DNA from: Deltaproteobacteria bacterium
GTDB lineage: Bacteria > Desulfobacterota > Desulfomonilia > UBA1062
Direction: 5' to 3'
Length of the DNA stretch: 64,000 bases
Assembly: GCA_017992605.1 (NCBI GenBank)
Contig: JAGOOG010000002.1
Location: 1-64,000, forward strand
Shown here: piece by piece, positions 8,614-18,131 of the stretch
How the letters are laid out: each line of letters begins with the position of its first letter
Position numbering within the stretch: position 1 is the first letter of the stretch
Position numbers and translations under genes: made by a program
The notes under the pieces: generated by a model
The model's database searches: none
Told to the model about the DNA's origin: nothing
The model's input: only the letters and a program-made list of their open reading frames with translations

Positions 8614-10091
8614 AGATTCTCTGGGAAAGCCCATTAATTTTTGAAGGTAGTCCAGACATTGAGCCTCTGTCGGTAAGGTTAAGGGTAGCTCTTCATGAAG
8701 CATCTTGTGAAATTGATAAGTTTGGGGATCAAATAGAGACAACCGCTGATCTGGTTGGTGACGCAAAGAAGATACGTCATGGGATTGCTGTTCTTGGCCC
8801 AGAAGTCGAGGATGGCGTACCGGTAATCTCCATTTCGGCAATTACAGATAGCCATAGTATTGACTTTGACAAGTTGCGTTTCGTAGGACTTGATGTTGCT
8901 GATGCGCATCCTCATACCAAATTGTATGGGGGCGAAGTCATTATCTCAGTCAAGGGGACTCTAGGAAAAACTGCAGTTGTTCCCTATGAATTGGCAGGCG
9001 GAAATATTACACGGGAAGTTGCTATGTTCCCTGTCACTAATGAGGTTGACGCGAAATTCTTATTACTTGTTCTAAATTCGAAGATTGGCCGTTCACAGAT
9101 GACAGTAAGAAGTTTCGGAGAAGTCGTCGCCGAATCAATAGTTGGCTCCGCGATCACATTGCCTGAATTGCGTGAACTGAAGGTTCCGAAATTTTCACGA
9201 GATGAGAAGGAGACGGTAATACAAAGATTTAAAGAAATTGAATCTTTTTCTAAGGCAATCAGTGCGAAGGCACTAGATATCAAGGCACTCAGAGAAAAAT
9301 ACATAGACTCGATTCTGGATATAATAGCAAAAGAAATTGGAGTAGCAAAATTCCCAACACCTTGGTTTGGAAGATTTTATCTTCAACCATCAAATTCCAG
9401 CATTGAACGTTTGGATGTCTTAGGTGCAAACACAAAATTTGAAGATGATTGTATCAAGTGCGGGGAATTTGGGCCTCTATCAGAGATTTGTGATGTCTCG
9501 GGCTCGAATGAACAAATTCCCCTCGGAACACAAAAATACATTGCCATTGAAGGCCTTCCAGGAAACTATTGGGGTGAGATTGAAATCCCGGAAATAGAGG
9601 TTGACAAGCAAACAGGTAGAACCCATTTTTTTGCCGGAGATATTGCTTGGGCTCACCTCAAACCATCTATCCTTCAAGGCAAGGTGTTTATAACTCTTGA
9701 GGAATGTTGGGGTTCTCATCATTTCTTAAAAGTTTCAACTTCAGAATTGGATGAAGACACAAGAGTCATCATTTGGGCCTATCTAAAAACCAGTCCAATA
9801 AAAAGACATCTCGCCAATAAATGTACTGGGAAAAGCGAAAGCCAAAAAGACATCAGCGATAAGGCGCTGGGGGCTCTTCCATTCCCGAAGCTAACTTCTA
9901 AGCAGATAAAAAAGGTAGCCAAATCCATTCGTGACATCATTGATGGTTCACACGCTTTTGAATCGCAGGAGAACGACCTTAATAAAAAGGCAGAATGTCT
10001 GTTGGAAAAGGCTTGTTCCAATATACGCGACTTACTTGTTGAGGATCATTTCAGATCATTGCTGGCAGAAGCAAAGGAGACACTGCAATGA
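8610..10091 (+). CDS. hsdS: Type I specificity subunit (HsdS-like)
   Basis: The 493-residue product shows two target-recognition halves. The first has the layout VPVISISAIT, GGEVIISVKGTLGKTAVVP, DAKFLLLVLNS then LPELRELKVP. The second half repeats it as TQKYIAIEGLP, FAGDIAWAHLKPS, TRVIIWAYLKTSPIK and ALGALPFPK. Helical spacers around residues 205-240 and at the C terminus fit the conserved coiled coils that dock on HsdM. The start at 8610 has GGTGGAG 9 bp upstream; a TTG at 8604 is less likely. The protein should choose the asymmetric bipartite sequence methylated by the HsdM encoded two genes downstream. No HsdR is encoded in the window. Confidence 0.88.
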   Translation: MKILWESPLIFEGSPDIEPLSVRLRVALHEASCEIDKFGDQIETTADLVGDAKKIRHGIAVLGPEVEDGVPVISISAITDSHSIDFDKLRFVGLDVADAHPHTKLYGGEVIISVKGTLGKTAVVPYELAGGNITREVAMFPVTNEVDAKFLLLVLNSKIGRSQMTVRSFGEVVAESIVGSAITLPELRELKVPKFSRDEKETVIQRFKEIESFSKAISAKALDIKALREKYIDSILDIIAKEIGVAKFPTPWFGRFYLQPSNSSIERLDVLGANTKFEDDCIKCGEFGPLSEICDVSGSNEQIPLGTQKYIAIEGLPGNYWGEIEIPEIEVDKQTGRTHFFAGDIAWAHLKPSILQGKVFITLEECWGSHHFLKVSTSELDEDTRVIIWAYLKTSPIKRHLANKCTGKSESQKDISDKALGALPFPKLTSKQIKKVAKSIRDIIDGSHAFESQENDLNKKAECLLEKACSNIRDLLVEDHFRSLLAEAKETLQ

Positions 10092-12574
10092 CCGCCATGG
10101 AACATGCATTGGCTGGCATGTGGCACAGCCGTGAGAAGCAGAAGTTGCCCTATCTGCTGGTCAATGACGTACGTGGCTATTTTTCCGAAGCGCCTGCCGA
10201 ACTTCAGGTCGATGCCCAATCCATCCCTGTGCATGTCTGCGCCAATGAGATTTCCATGCGCCGCCATACTGAGCACGAGCGTCAGCAGCCGAATCCTTCT
10301 GCCCGCATCATCATCTCACGTCAGCAGCTTCAGCCGGATCATCTGCCGGACCTGCAGGCTCGTTCCAGTATGTCACCCCGCACCGTAACGGGATGTGACA
10401 TTGCCAAGGCACTTGGTGTGAAGAACCCCCGAGCCTTGCTCGACAGGCTTCCCATTCCAGCTTTCTGGAACCTAGCCCCGTATCTGCAGCATCTAGGGAT
10501 TTACAGTCTGGAGCGTGTGGTGCTCGCCTCGTTGCTGAACGACCCCAGCGTATTATCTGCGGGCTGGGAGCCGGATCGGATTCTCGACAAACTTTGGTAC
10601 GAGGATGCGTTGACGCGGGTACGCGAGGTGCTGAGCTCAGTCGATGTGGATGAACGCCTGGCGCTGGAGCAGGAATTCCTGGACGTTGTCCGTACCTGGC
10701 TCGATACACCTCGTTTCGCCCTGGTCGAAGCCGCTGTACTGGAAAGCGATCCTCCGCCCGTTCTACCCATCTGTCTGCTCGCCTCCATCCTTGATGGCTG
10801 GAAGATGCTTAAACCGGGACGGATGCGTGCTTTCCTCGAAGGCAGTGAGTTGGGAGATCTATTTGTTGACGTGCTGAAGGACGAGCAAAGCTTGAATGGG
10901 CTTGCCGAATGGGGCCGTCGAATCACCCTCAAAGACGATGAACCCTGCAAACAGGCACTTAACTACCTGCAGCACGAAGTTTTCCCCAAACATCCCAGCG
11001 CCGTAACGGAGTCCTTGGCGACTGTGGTCAAAGGGGTTGGCGGCAAAGGCTCGGAGCGTCTGCTGAATCAGCTTATCCAAGTCCTGGAGGCCGATGGCGG
11101 CATCCTCGCCCAGGGCCTGACGGTGACACTCCACGCACTGCTAGATGTGGTGGTCAACGGCGAGCGAGCCGACACACTCCCGCTGGAGAAGGCCACCTGC
11201 AAGCTGACTGATGTTTTGGAAAAGCCGGATGCCCCTGAGTGGGAAGATTTGCTCGAAGCTCTGCGTCGACATCAGGCTCGCGAGCAGTATGAGGACCATG
11301 TATCACTGCTGGAGGCGATGGTCACCATTCACCGGCTCACGGGCAAGGCCGAGGCAGCGGTAAAGAATCTTGCCAGTCTGGATTGGAAGGCCTGGCTAAC
11401 CTTAGTGGATTCGGTGTATCTGCCACTCTCAACAATGGCGCTGGAGGCGGACTGGCGGTCCACCCAGTTGCCGGAAAAGGTCAATGTCTTTCGTATCACC
11501 CAGCGGGCCAAAAAGGCCTGCGATGCGATTCGTGTTGCCTGGGCGGATTTCTATGTTCAGCCAAGCTATGGCCTGCCGAAGTGGCTGAATGAGCGTCACT
11601 TCGCGGCTGGTACCAGTAGGCCGTGGTTGAATAGCGATGTCATGGAATTCGCCGTCAAGCCGTTGCTGCAGGATTCAGAGATCAAGCAGGTTTATCTGCT
11701 GGTTTTTGATGGGATGAGTGTGGCCAACTGGACATTGCTTCGTGACCGCTTCCTGATGGTGCAGGGGCGCGAGCTGTTTCGCCCTTACCAATCGCTGGGG
11801 CCTGAGTTCCGTGCCCTCACCTATATTCCCAGCATTACCGAATATTGCCGACAAGCCATTTTTGCAGGAGCACCCCCAGCGGAATTCCGAAGCTGGCCAT
11901 ATGGGACCAGTGAACCTCATCTGCTTGAACGCTGCCTTGCCAATCTGGGGCTTTCGCCATCCTCCTGGTGGGATAAGGATAATAACTATCTCTGTTACAA
12001 CGAGAAAGATGCCAACGCTGACACCCTCAACAGGAAAATGCGCGATCTCGTCGATTCCCCCAGCCGTTTCAAAGCGGTGGTATTCAATCTGCAGGACAGG
12101 CTTCTGCAAAAGGGTATGTCGAGCCTTCAGGAAATCATGCTGGCTTATGTGAAGGAGGTAGCGCTGCCGCACCTGCGAAGAATCTCTTCTCAGGACAAGA
12201 CGGCTGTCGTGATCACGGCTGATCACGGATTTACCTGGTACAATACCCAGTATGTGATAGACGATTTGAAATCAGACAGCGGACCGGGAAGGGATGTCTT
12301 CATAAGTAATCGTTGTCTTGAATATAAAACAAAGAAACGTACTGCAGTTGGTCCAGCAGATGTAAAGCGGATCGAACCATTAGCCACTTATGGACTGCCA
12401 TCCAACCATGATGCCGTCGAGGTGACCATTGGGCACGACAGTTATGGTTGGCCTGGAGCCAAACAGACATCAACAGGCAACCCATACAAGGTTCAGGGCA
12501 ACGACCATGGCGGATTGACTCCGGAAGAAACAGTCATCCCGATTGCGGTGTACATAACACGAGGGGGAAGATAA
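10088..12574 (+). CDS. pglZ: PglZ-domain protein (alkaline phosphatase superfamily) of BREX-like system
   Basis: An 828-residue protein with a C-terminal PglZ domain. The first metal-binding strand is YLLVFDGMS near residue 535-543, the second is VITADHGFTW near 708-717, and near the C terminus is NDHGGLTPEETVIP (about 803-816). These are the Asp/His sites of the alkaline phosphatase fold. PglZ is the one protein common to all BREX and Pgl systems. The start overlaps the hsdS stop (ATGA) and has AAGGAG 7 bp upstream. The N-terminal 500 residues are helical and may bind the other subunits. Placing pglZ between hsdS and hsdM is unusual. Confidence 0.88.
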   Translation: MTAMEHALAGMWHSREKQKLPYLLVNDVRGYFSEAPAELQVDAQSIPVHVCANEISMRRHTEHERQQPNPSARIIISRQQLQPDHLPDLQARSSMSPRTVTGCDIAKALGVKNPRALLDRLPIPAFWNLAPYLQHLGIYSLERVVLASLLNDPSVLSAGWEPDRILDKLWYEDALTRVREVLSSVDVDERLALEQEFLDVVRTWLDTPRFALVEAAVLESDPPPVLPICLLASILDGWKMLKPGRMRAFLEGSELGDLFVDVLKDEQSLNGLAEWGRRITLKDDEPCKQALNYLQHEVFPKHPSAVTESLATVVKGVGGKGSERLLNQLIQVLEADGGILAQGLTVTLHALLDVVVNGERADTLPLEKATCKLTDVLEKPDAPEWEDLLEALRRHQAREQYEDHVSLLEAMVTIHRLTGKAEAAVKNLASLDWKAWLTLVDSVYLPLSTMALEADWRSTQLPEKVNVFRITQRAKKACDAIRVAWADFYVQPSYGLPKWLNERHFAAGTSRPWLNSDVMEFAVKPLLQDSEIKQVYLLVFDGMSVANWTLLRDRFLMVQGRELFRPYQSLGPEFRALTYIPSITEYCRQAIFAGAPPAEFRSWPYGTSEPHLLERCLANLGLSPSSWWDKDNNYLCYNEKDANADTLNRKMRDLVDSPSRFKAVVFNLQDRLLQKGMSSLQEIMLAYVKEVALPHLRRISSQDKTAVVITADHGFTWYNTQYVIDDLKSDSGPGRDVFISNRCLEYKTKKRTAVGPADVKRIEPLATYGLPSNHDAVEVTIGHDSYGWPGAKQTSTGNPYKVQGNDHGGLTPEETVIPIAVYITRGGR

Positions 12575-12577
12575 TTC

Positions 12578-14395
12578 ATGGCAACTCTTGATCAATTCAG
12601 AGAATTTCTGGTCTCAAACCTGGGCTTTAAAGCCCACCAAATCAATGACGGTGACGGTTCTGGCGTTGCCACAACGGTTGAAGGTCTGGAAGAAAGAGCA
12701 GCGTTCCTGGTTTCAACCAGCGTCGGCAACTGTTACGCCGCCTTCAAGCATGAAGGTTCAGCTACACTGAGCGAATCCGAGGCCAACCGATATAAAGCCC
12801 TCAGTATTCTCATGCCAAATGGTCCGGCAGCCTATTGTGTCATCGAGGTGGCTGGCCACTTGCGGATCTATCTCGTAGAAAAAGGGAATGAGATCCACGA
12901 CGAAATGAAGGACTGGGACGACGTTCGCAATGCCGAAGACATGGTGCGCGAATTCAAGTCAGAATTGGTAAGGGGCCTGCAACAATGGGCACAAAAAACA
13001 CTCCATACGGAAAACAGCCTCTCCCGCTTCGTGCAGCTCATGAAGGGTTGCTGGCAGGATATCTGGGACATCGAGAACAAACGCAATGACTGGATCTTCG
13101 ACGAGTTCACACGTTTTCTGTTTATCAAACTCAATGAAGATGCAAAGCCCAGCGGAAGTTTCACAACCGTAAAATTGAAGTCGTATTGCGAACAGAACAA
13201 TCACATGGGCGACAAGGCCGCCCAGAACTTCATCAACAATCTGTTTGATGACCTGAAAGGGCACCATCCCGAAGTATTTACCGATGAGAATGAACGGGTT
13301 CTCAGCAAGGCGGCAACCATTGAACGGGTCATTACCCGTCTTGAAGGGATCAACCTGAAAGATACTCAAGGAGATGTATTGGGCCGTGCCTTCGAAATCA
13401 TGCTGTCCGATACCTTCAAAGGTAAAGACCTGGGGCAGTTCTTTACCCCGCGGGAAATCGTCGCATTCATGCTGGACCTGGCTCGGGACAATCCCAATGG
13501 CCCGGCCTTGGACATCGAAAAAAGCGAGCATTTTCTGGATGCCTGCGCAGGGTCAGGTGGTTTCCTGATCGCCACTTACGAGGACGTGTACAAGCACGCA
13601 CTCGGGGGCGGCGTTGAGCCGCGCAAGAAGGAACAGCTTCTGAAACGCCTCGGCCAGGAAACATTTTTCGCCTGCGAGATAGAAGAGAAAGCGGCTCGTC
13701 TCGGAAAGCTGAACATGATCGTTCACGCAGTAAACGCGCAGAACGCTCAGTGGCTTCATCAGAACTACCTCTACAACGAGGAATACGGGGGGTTGAAGCC
13801 TTCAATCGAATATGAGGTCGACTTCGGCGATGGTAAGAAGAAGCGTCGGATAGGACCAGACAGCATAGACTTGGTGCTGACTAATCCGCCATTCGGTAAG
13901 TCCGTCAAAACCGAGGGAATTCTTCTTGATTATCAATTCGGGCATGAGGTCAAGGTCTTTAAGTCCAAAGGCCGTCCGCCGGAGAAGCGCCCCAAAAACA
14001 GCCAGGACAGCGAAGTCCTTTTCATTGAGCATTATCTTCGTGTGTTGAAGCCTGGGGGCAAACTGCTCATCGTTCTTCCCGACGGTGTGTTGTCGAACGC
14101 CACAGCGAAGCCCGTTCGGGATTATATGCGGGAGCACGCCATCATCAAGGCCGTGATTTCTCTGCCAAGCGAAACTTTCGCGTCAACCGGAACCTCTATT
14201 CCGACCAATGTGGTATATCTGCAGAAGAAGCGCCCGGGAGATGTTCAGGGCGACATCTTCATGGCGCGGGCTGACTACGTCGGCCGCAGAGCCAATGGCG
14301 ATCCGCTCAAGGAAAACGATCTGCCGTTCATTCTTGAAAAATTCTGTGAATGGCAAGCGGGAACGCTCGAACTGCCCGAGGAGGACAAAGAGTGA
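12578..14395 (+). CDS. hsdM: Type I N6-adenine DNA methyltransferase (HsdM-like)
   Basis: A 605-residue gamma-class adenine methylase. Motif X/I region: LGQFFTPREIVAFMLDLA and FLDACAGSGGFLIATYE (around residues 285-330). Motif IV: LVLTNPPFGKSV (NPPF near residue 436). Further blocks LPDGVLSNATAKPVRDYM and PSETFASTGTSIPTNVVYL are typical of HsdM. The first 110 residues are an extra N-terminal domain (VSTSVGNCYAAFKHEG) resembling the nuclease-like or sensor domains sometimes fused to such methylases, but I see no active site. The start has GGGGGAAG upstream and lies 3 bp after pglZ. In BREX-type defence this enzyme would mark self DNA. Confidence 0.92.
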   Translation: MATLDQFREFLVSNLGFKAHQINDGDGSGVATTVEGLEERAAFLVSTSVGNCYAAFKHEGSATLSESEANRYKALSILMPNGPAAYCVIEVAGHLRIYLVEKGNEIHDEMKDWDDVRNAEDMVREFKSELVRGLQQWAQKTLHTENSLSRFVQLMKGCWQDIWDIENKRNDWIFDEFTRFLFIKLNEDAKPSGSFTTVKLKSYCEQNNHMGDKAAQNFINNLFDDLKGHHPEVFTDENERVLSKAATIERVITRLEGINLKDTQGDVLGRAFEIMLSDTFKGKDLGQFFTPREIVAFMLDLARDNPNGPALDIEKSEHFLDACAGSGGFLIATYEDVYKHALGGGVEPRKKEQLLKRLGQETFFACEIEEKAARLGKLNMIVHAVNAQNAQWLHQNYLYNEEYGGLKPSIEYEVDFGDGKKKRRIGPDSIDLVLTNPPFGKSVKTEGILLDYQFGHEVKVFKSKGRPPEKRPKNSQDSEVLFIEHYLRVLKPGGKLLIVLPDGVLSNATAKPVRDYMREHAIIKAVISLPSETFASTGTSIPTNVVYLQKKRPGDVQGDIFMARADYVGRRANGDPLKENDLPFILEKFCEWQAGTLELPEEDKE

Positions 14396-16365
14396 GCGAG
14401 CTGTATATAGGAAAACATCTCGATCCCCATGGGATGCTTGGTGAGTTGTACCGTCATAAGCTTAGTGACCTGATCACTCACACCTTCATTTGCGGTGGCT
14501 CAGGCTCAGGTAAAACGGTAATGGGTAAAGCCATCATTGAGGAAGCTGCCCTTAAGGGGATTCCCTCAATAATCGTGGATCTCAAGGGCGATTTATCTTC
14601 CTTGGCGCTTGCTTTTGGCGAGTTAGCTGCACCCGCCATCGCTCCATGGATTGAAGTTGAAGACAAATCAACGCTTGGCCGTGCCGCCCTGGCTGAAGCC
14701 AATTCCTTCCGGAAGCGCTTATGGGATTGGGGGTTGGCTGAAACCAATGTGCGCGAGTTTGCAAACCTGGTTGCAGTAGAGATCTTTACTCCTCGCAGCG
14801 AACTCGGCCGACGTGTATCTATTCCTCTCATTTCATCACCTCCTCCAGACATCAATATGCTTTTTGAAGAGGACCCTGATACAGCCTCGGTCATGGTGAC
14901 AAGCATGGCGGAAGCACTAGTACGCAGGGTGATCCCGACAGGGCAGAGGGACCGGGAAACGGATTTTGTCACAGCCCTCATTGAGCACGCCTGGCGCACA
15001 GGCATTGATCTGACCGGTGAGGCCGGTCTTGGGCAATTGGTATCGATGATTCTGGAGCCGCCCTTTGCCACCATTGGCGTGCTGGGAATAGATGACCATA
15101 TTCCCGAGAACCGGCGTCAAAAACTCGCACAAGCTGTGAACGGCCAACTCGTTGGTGCTGCAGCCAACTGGGTCCGAGGTGAAGAGATGAGCATCGACAA
15201 GTTGGCGGGAACCAACCGTGTCGATGGCAAAACACAGATCAGCGTAATCAATCTATCGCATATTCCCGACTTCGAAGACCAAAGCTTCGTCGTTGCCCAA
15301 ATCGCCTTTGCCATCAACGCCTGGATGAGGAAACAGGGCAGTGCTCCAGGAGGAAATAGACCCCGCTTATTGTTCTTTCTGGATGAGATCGGCGGTGGTG
15401 GGGGGAAGACTGCTTTCTATCCCACTTACCCCTACATATCTACTTGCAAACCCGCGCTGAATATACTGGTTAAACAAGGACGCGCCTTTGGTGTCGGGTG
15501 CATCCTGGCAACACAGAACCCCGGGGATATTGATTATAAAGGCCTTTCAAACTGTGCCACCTGGATCGTTGGCAAACTGCAAACCAAAAGAGATCGGGAC
15601 AAGGTTCGTGAGGGGCTGACTGATGCAGAATTTTCACCATCCGATTTGGCCAAGAAAATAGCTCGCCCCAAGACGGGCGAGTTCATGCTCATGAACAAGG
15701 AAGGCGATGTCCATTTCATCAAAGAACGCTGGCTCCTGACCTATCACTGTACGCTGAGCCCAGAGCAGCTTCGCCGTTATAAAGCCAAGGTGCTTGCCCC
15801 GTATGAGGGATCACTAAACACAGATATAGCTTTTGATGATTTTGAAGTGACAGCCACCTCAAACGAACAGGAAGAGATTCTATCGCTTTGGAATGATACC
15901 AAGGATGCTATTGGTAAAGCTTGTAACCTGCTTGAAAAGATCCTCAATCTCGACACCGCCTCTGAGAAAGCACGACTTTGGATATCTATCCTACGTGACC
16001 CAGACGGATTCAACCGCCGCCTTCAGGATGCCCAAAGCCAGCTTGCCGAGTATGCTAAAGTGGCTTCCCTCCCTGAGGACACCATAACCCAAGAGCCCAG
16101 CGGTTTGATGAAATTGCTCTCTGAAAAGAAGAGTGCGAGCCAAGGACCATCATTCAACGATTCTCGAGCGATGCCGAGCCCTTCTTCGGCAAAGCCACTG
16201 GGTGATAGTGTGCTTGTTGAGGATGATGGCAGCGTGATCTATAAGGGCCGAAAATTTCAGCTTTACCGGAGATATGCTGGCAAATCAGTAACTTTCATAG
16301 AGCAGAATGGTGAGTTGCTGTTCACAATTGAGGGTAAAGTTTTATCAAAGAAATATATTTTATAG
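14392..16365 (+). CDS. HerA/FtsK-like (DUF853/DUF87-type) ATPase
   Basis: A 657-residue ATPase. Walker A is GGSGSGKT at residues 35-42, followed by IIVDLKGDLSSLAL; Walker B is LLFFLDEIGGGG near residue 325-335; the arginine/sensor region is ILATQNPGDIDYKGLSNC. This is the HerA/DUF853 pattern of hexameric DNA translocases. The start is the GTG at 14392, which overlaps the hsdM stop and has AGGAGG 9 bp upstream. An in-frame codon at 14350 would overlap hsdM by 46 bp without need. It closes the operon and takes the place held by helicases such as BrxHII in type 3 BREX. Confidence 0.85.
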   Translation: MSELYIGKHLDPHGMLGELYRHKLSDLITHTFICGGSGSGKTVMGKAIIEEAALKGIPSIIVDLKGDLSSLALAFGELAAPAIAPWIEVEDKSTLGRAALAEANSFRKRLWDWGLAETNVREFANLVAVEIFTPRSELGRRVSIPLISSPPPDINMLFEEDPDTASVMVTSMAEALVRRVIPTGQRDRETDFVTALIEHAWRTGIDLTGEAGLGQLVSMILEPPFATIGVLGIDDHIPENRRQKLAQAVNGQLVGAAANWVRGEEMSIDKLAGTNRVDGKTQISVINLSHIPDFEDQSFVVAQIAFAINAWMRKQGSAPGGNRPRLLFFLDEIGGGGGKTAFYPTYPYISTCKPALNILVKQGRAFGVGCILATQNPGDIDYKGLSNCATWIVGKLQTKRDRDKVREGLTDAEFSPSDLAKKIARPKTGEFMLMNKEGDVHFIKERWLLTYHCTLSPEQLRRYKAKVLAPYEGSLNTDIAFDDFEVTATSNEQEEILSLWNDTKDAIGKACNLLEKILNLDTASEKARLWISILRDPDGFNRRLQDAQSQLAEYAKVASLPEDTITQEPSGLMKLLSEKKSASQGPSFNDSRAMPSPSSAKPLGDSVLVEDDGSVIYKGRKFQLYRRYAGKSVTFIEQNGELLFTIEGKVLSKKYIL

Positions 16366-16441
16366 AAATCTAATCTAATTATATTGAGTTGTGGATTGCA
16401 TAATCGGGATTTGTAATAAAGGTCTTAGCTGAGATTGCCTC

Positions 16442-17239
16442 TCATTCAACCTTTGTCAATCCGTAACAATATTTGCATGCATGCCCACACCTCGGTCTAT
16501 ACCACCCAATGTCCCAGATGGCGTCTCGGCAATGACCAGTCGGTTTCTTCATTTTCTGATAATGTTCAACAACCGAATCATCCTTCTCAGGATGCAATTC
16601 CGCGTACCATTGCATATCAACACAACGCAGTCGATGATAGTTCTTCATTTTACATATAGACATATGCATGCCAAGTGATTGAGCTATGGCATCAACTTTT
16701 TGGGCAAACAAAATCCTTTTATCTCGATTGATCAGGTCCGGTACTATCTGTGAATTACCATAGGGGATGTAGAATGTGAGGATTGACTTTTTTATACCTT
16801 CCATTGCAACCGGTGTTGCAATGGATTCAAATAGCTCCAAAGAAAAGTTGCTCAACCCCTCCCAGGACAAAATTGGAGAGAAGCACCACATTATGCGACG
16901 GGGGTCACCTATATAATCTACTAATTCTTCGACCCTATTCATAAGCAACTTATGGTTTGGAACTCTTGGTTCTAGTCTCGTTCCACCGAGGCCAGTAATT
17001 GTTAGATTCATACAGACCTGATCACACCTTTTCACTACATCGCTTAGTCCCTGATGGTCGAGGAGAGGTCTGAAATCTTTCGTTGAAAGCAAAAGGGTAT
17101 GAACTCTTTCTGGTTCCAATCCTCTCGTAGTCGGAAGCTGACCAGTAAGCGCAGCAAGCAGACGATCGGGATCACAGGCAAGCATGTCAGTTCTTCGGCT
17201 TGCACTGACTACATATTTCCTTCTTGCTTTATCAGCCAT
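16442..17239 (-). CDS. DUF1848 family protein in retron operon
   Basis: The N terminus carries the family signature VSASRRTDMLAC, followed by a TIM-barrel-like series (VCMNLTITGLGG, RRIMWCFSPILSW) and a C-terminal cysteine cluster CRDAIWD then CGHACKYCYG. The Cys spacing suggests an iron-sulfur or zinc site; DUF1848 is often discussed as radical-SAM-like, but no function is established to my knowledge. Its start overlaps the methyltransferase stop by 8 bp, so it is the third gene of the retron operon. It converges on the HerA-like gene with a 76-bp AT-rich gap. A role as retron effector or accessory is inference. Confidence 0.8.
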   Translation of the reverse strand: MADKARRKYVVSASRRTDMLACDPDRLLAALTGQLPTTRGLEPERVHTLLLSTKDFRPLLDHQGLSDVVKRCDQVCMNLTITGLGGTRLEPRVPNHKLLMNRVEELVDYIGDPRRIMWCFSPILSWEGLSNFSLELFESIATPVAMEGIKKSILTFYIPYGNSQIVPDLINRDKRILFAQKVDAIAQSLGMHMSICKMKNYHRLRCVDMQWYAELHPEKDDSVVEHYQKMKKPTGHCRDAIWDIGWYRPRCGHACKYCYGLTKVE

Positions 17240-18125
17240 TGACCTTCGGTTTGCGATACTTCACATATTCACACATTATCTGAGGACGATGACGTATAGG
17301 TCTTTCCAAAGATTCAAGCGCCTTCTGAATAAACTTCTCCTCAGTTTCATATCCGATAAAATGACGACCAAGGGCCTTTGCAGCTCGAGCCGTTGTTCCG
17401 ATACCCATGAATGGATCGAGGACCGTCTCTCCAGGTAAGGAAAAGAGTTGTATCAAACGGCTTGGGACTTCAAGAGGGAAAGGGCATGGATGGTCCGGAT
17501 TGTTCCCTTTGTATGGAGGTGGGACATGCCAAACATTGTTGGCGGTTTCCCGAACAAAGTAATCATCTACCTCAACTCTATATCTCTTTTCCCCAAAACG
17601 TCCAAGATTCTTGGTAAATGGTTTTGATGGTTTTTTCCGAAAGACCAGAAGATATTCTGTCCTGACGTTGGGCGTGAAATTGCCTGGATAGGGCCTCTGT
17701 ATGAAATTCCTCGCCCTTGTTCTTCCACCTGACACCTTATGCCAGACGATCTCAAAGCAGAATGAAAAACCTATCTTCTCAAGTATGCCCACCGCATGAA
17801 AAGGTATGGGGTATGCCTTGCTGCCTTTTGCCATTGTAGCAAGATTTACGATGCAATACCTGCCTGGCCTGAGAACTCGGAAGCATTCACGATGCCACCG
17901 ACCAAGATCATCTAGAAAAGCCTCATAGGGATGATCTTGTCGCCACAGGTAATCATCGCCTCTATTGAAGGCAGTGTAATCAATAAAAGTCCAATAAGGA
18001 GGCCCTGATATAATGAGATCTATGGAATCGACCGGCAACTCATCCATGTAGGAACAATCTTTACAATAAATAACATCCTTCTCTATCATGGGCATTTCAG
18101 GTGCTTTATCTAGAACGAGAGCCAT
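17232..18125 (-). CDS. Beta-class DNA methyltransferase (SGPPY type) in retron operon
   Basis: A 297-residue enzyme. Catalytic motif IV is DLIISGPPYW (residues 36-45). After a variable target region come NPDHPCPFPLEVPSRLI and motif I, VLDPFMGIGTTARAAKALG, then FIGYE. The order IV before I and the (S/T)xPPY(W) form point to an N4-cytosine or N6-adenine methylase without a separate specificity subunit. The ATG lies 6 bp after the reverse transcriptase stop, which implies one transcript. There is no neighbouring restriction endonuclease. It could methylate msDNA, host DNA or phage DNA; the sequence alone does not decide. Confidence 0.9.
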   Translation of the reverse strand: MALVLDKAPEMPMIEKDVIYCKDCSYMDELPVDSIDLIISGPPYWTFIDYTAFNRGDDYLWRQDHPYEAFLDDLGRWHRECFRVLRPGRYCIVNLATMAKGSKAYPIPFHAVGILEKIGFSFCFEIVWHKVSGGRTRARNFIQRPYPGNFTPNVRTEYLLVFRKKPSKPFTKNLGRFGEKRYRVEVDDYFVRETANNVWHVPPPYKGNNPDHPCPFPLEVPSRLIQLFSLPGETVLDPFMGIGTTARAAKALGRHFIGYETEEKFIQKALESLERPIRHRPQIMCEYVKYRKPKVNG

Positions 18126-18131
18126 GTTTCT

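Noticed and set aside
8610-14395. Ordinary type I restriction-modification system
   Set aside because: No HsdR gene; PglZ lies between hsdS and hsdM, and BREX-type ATPases flank them.
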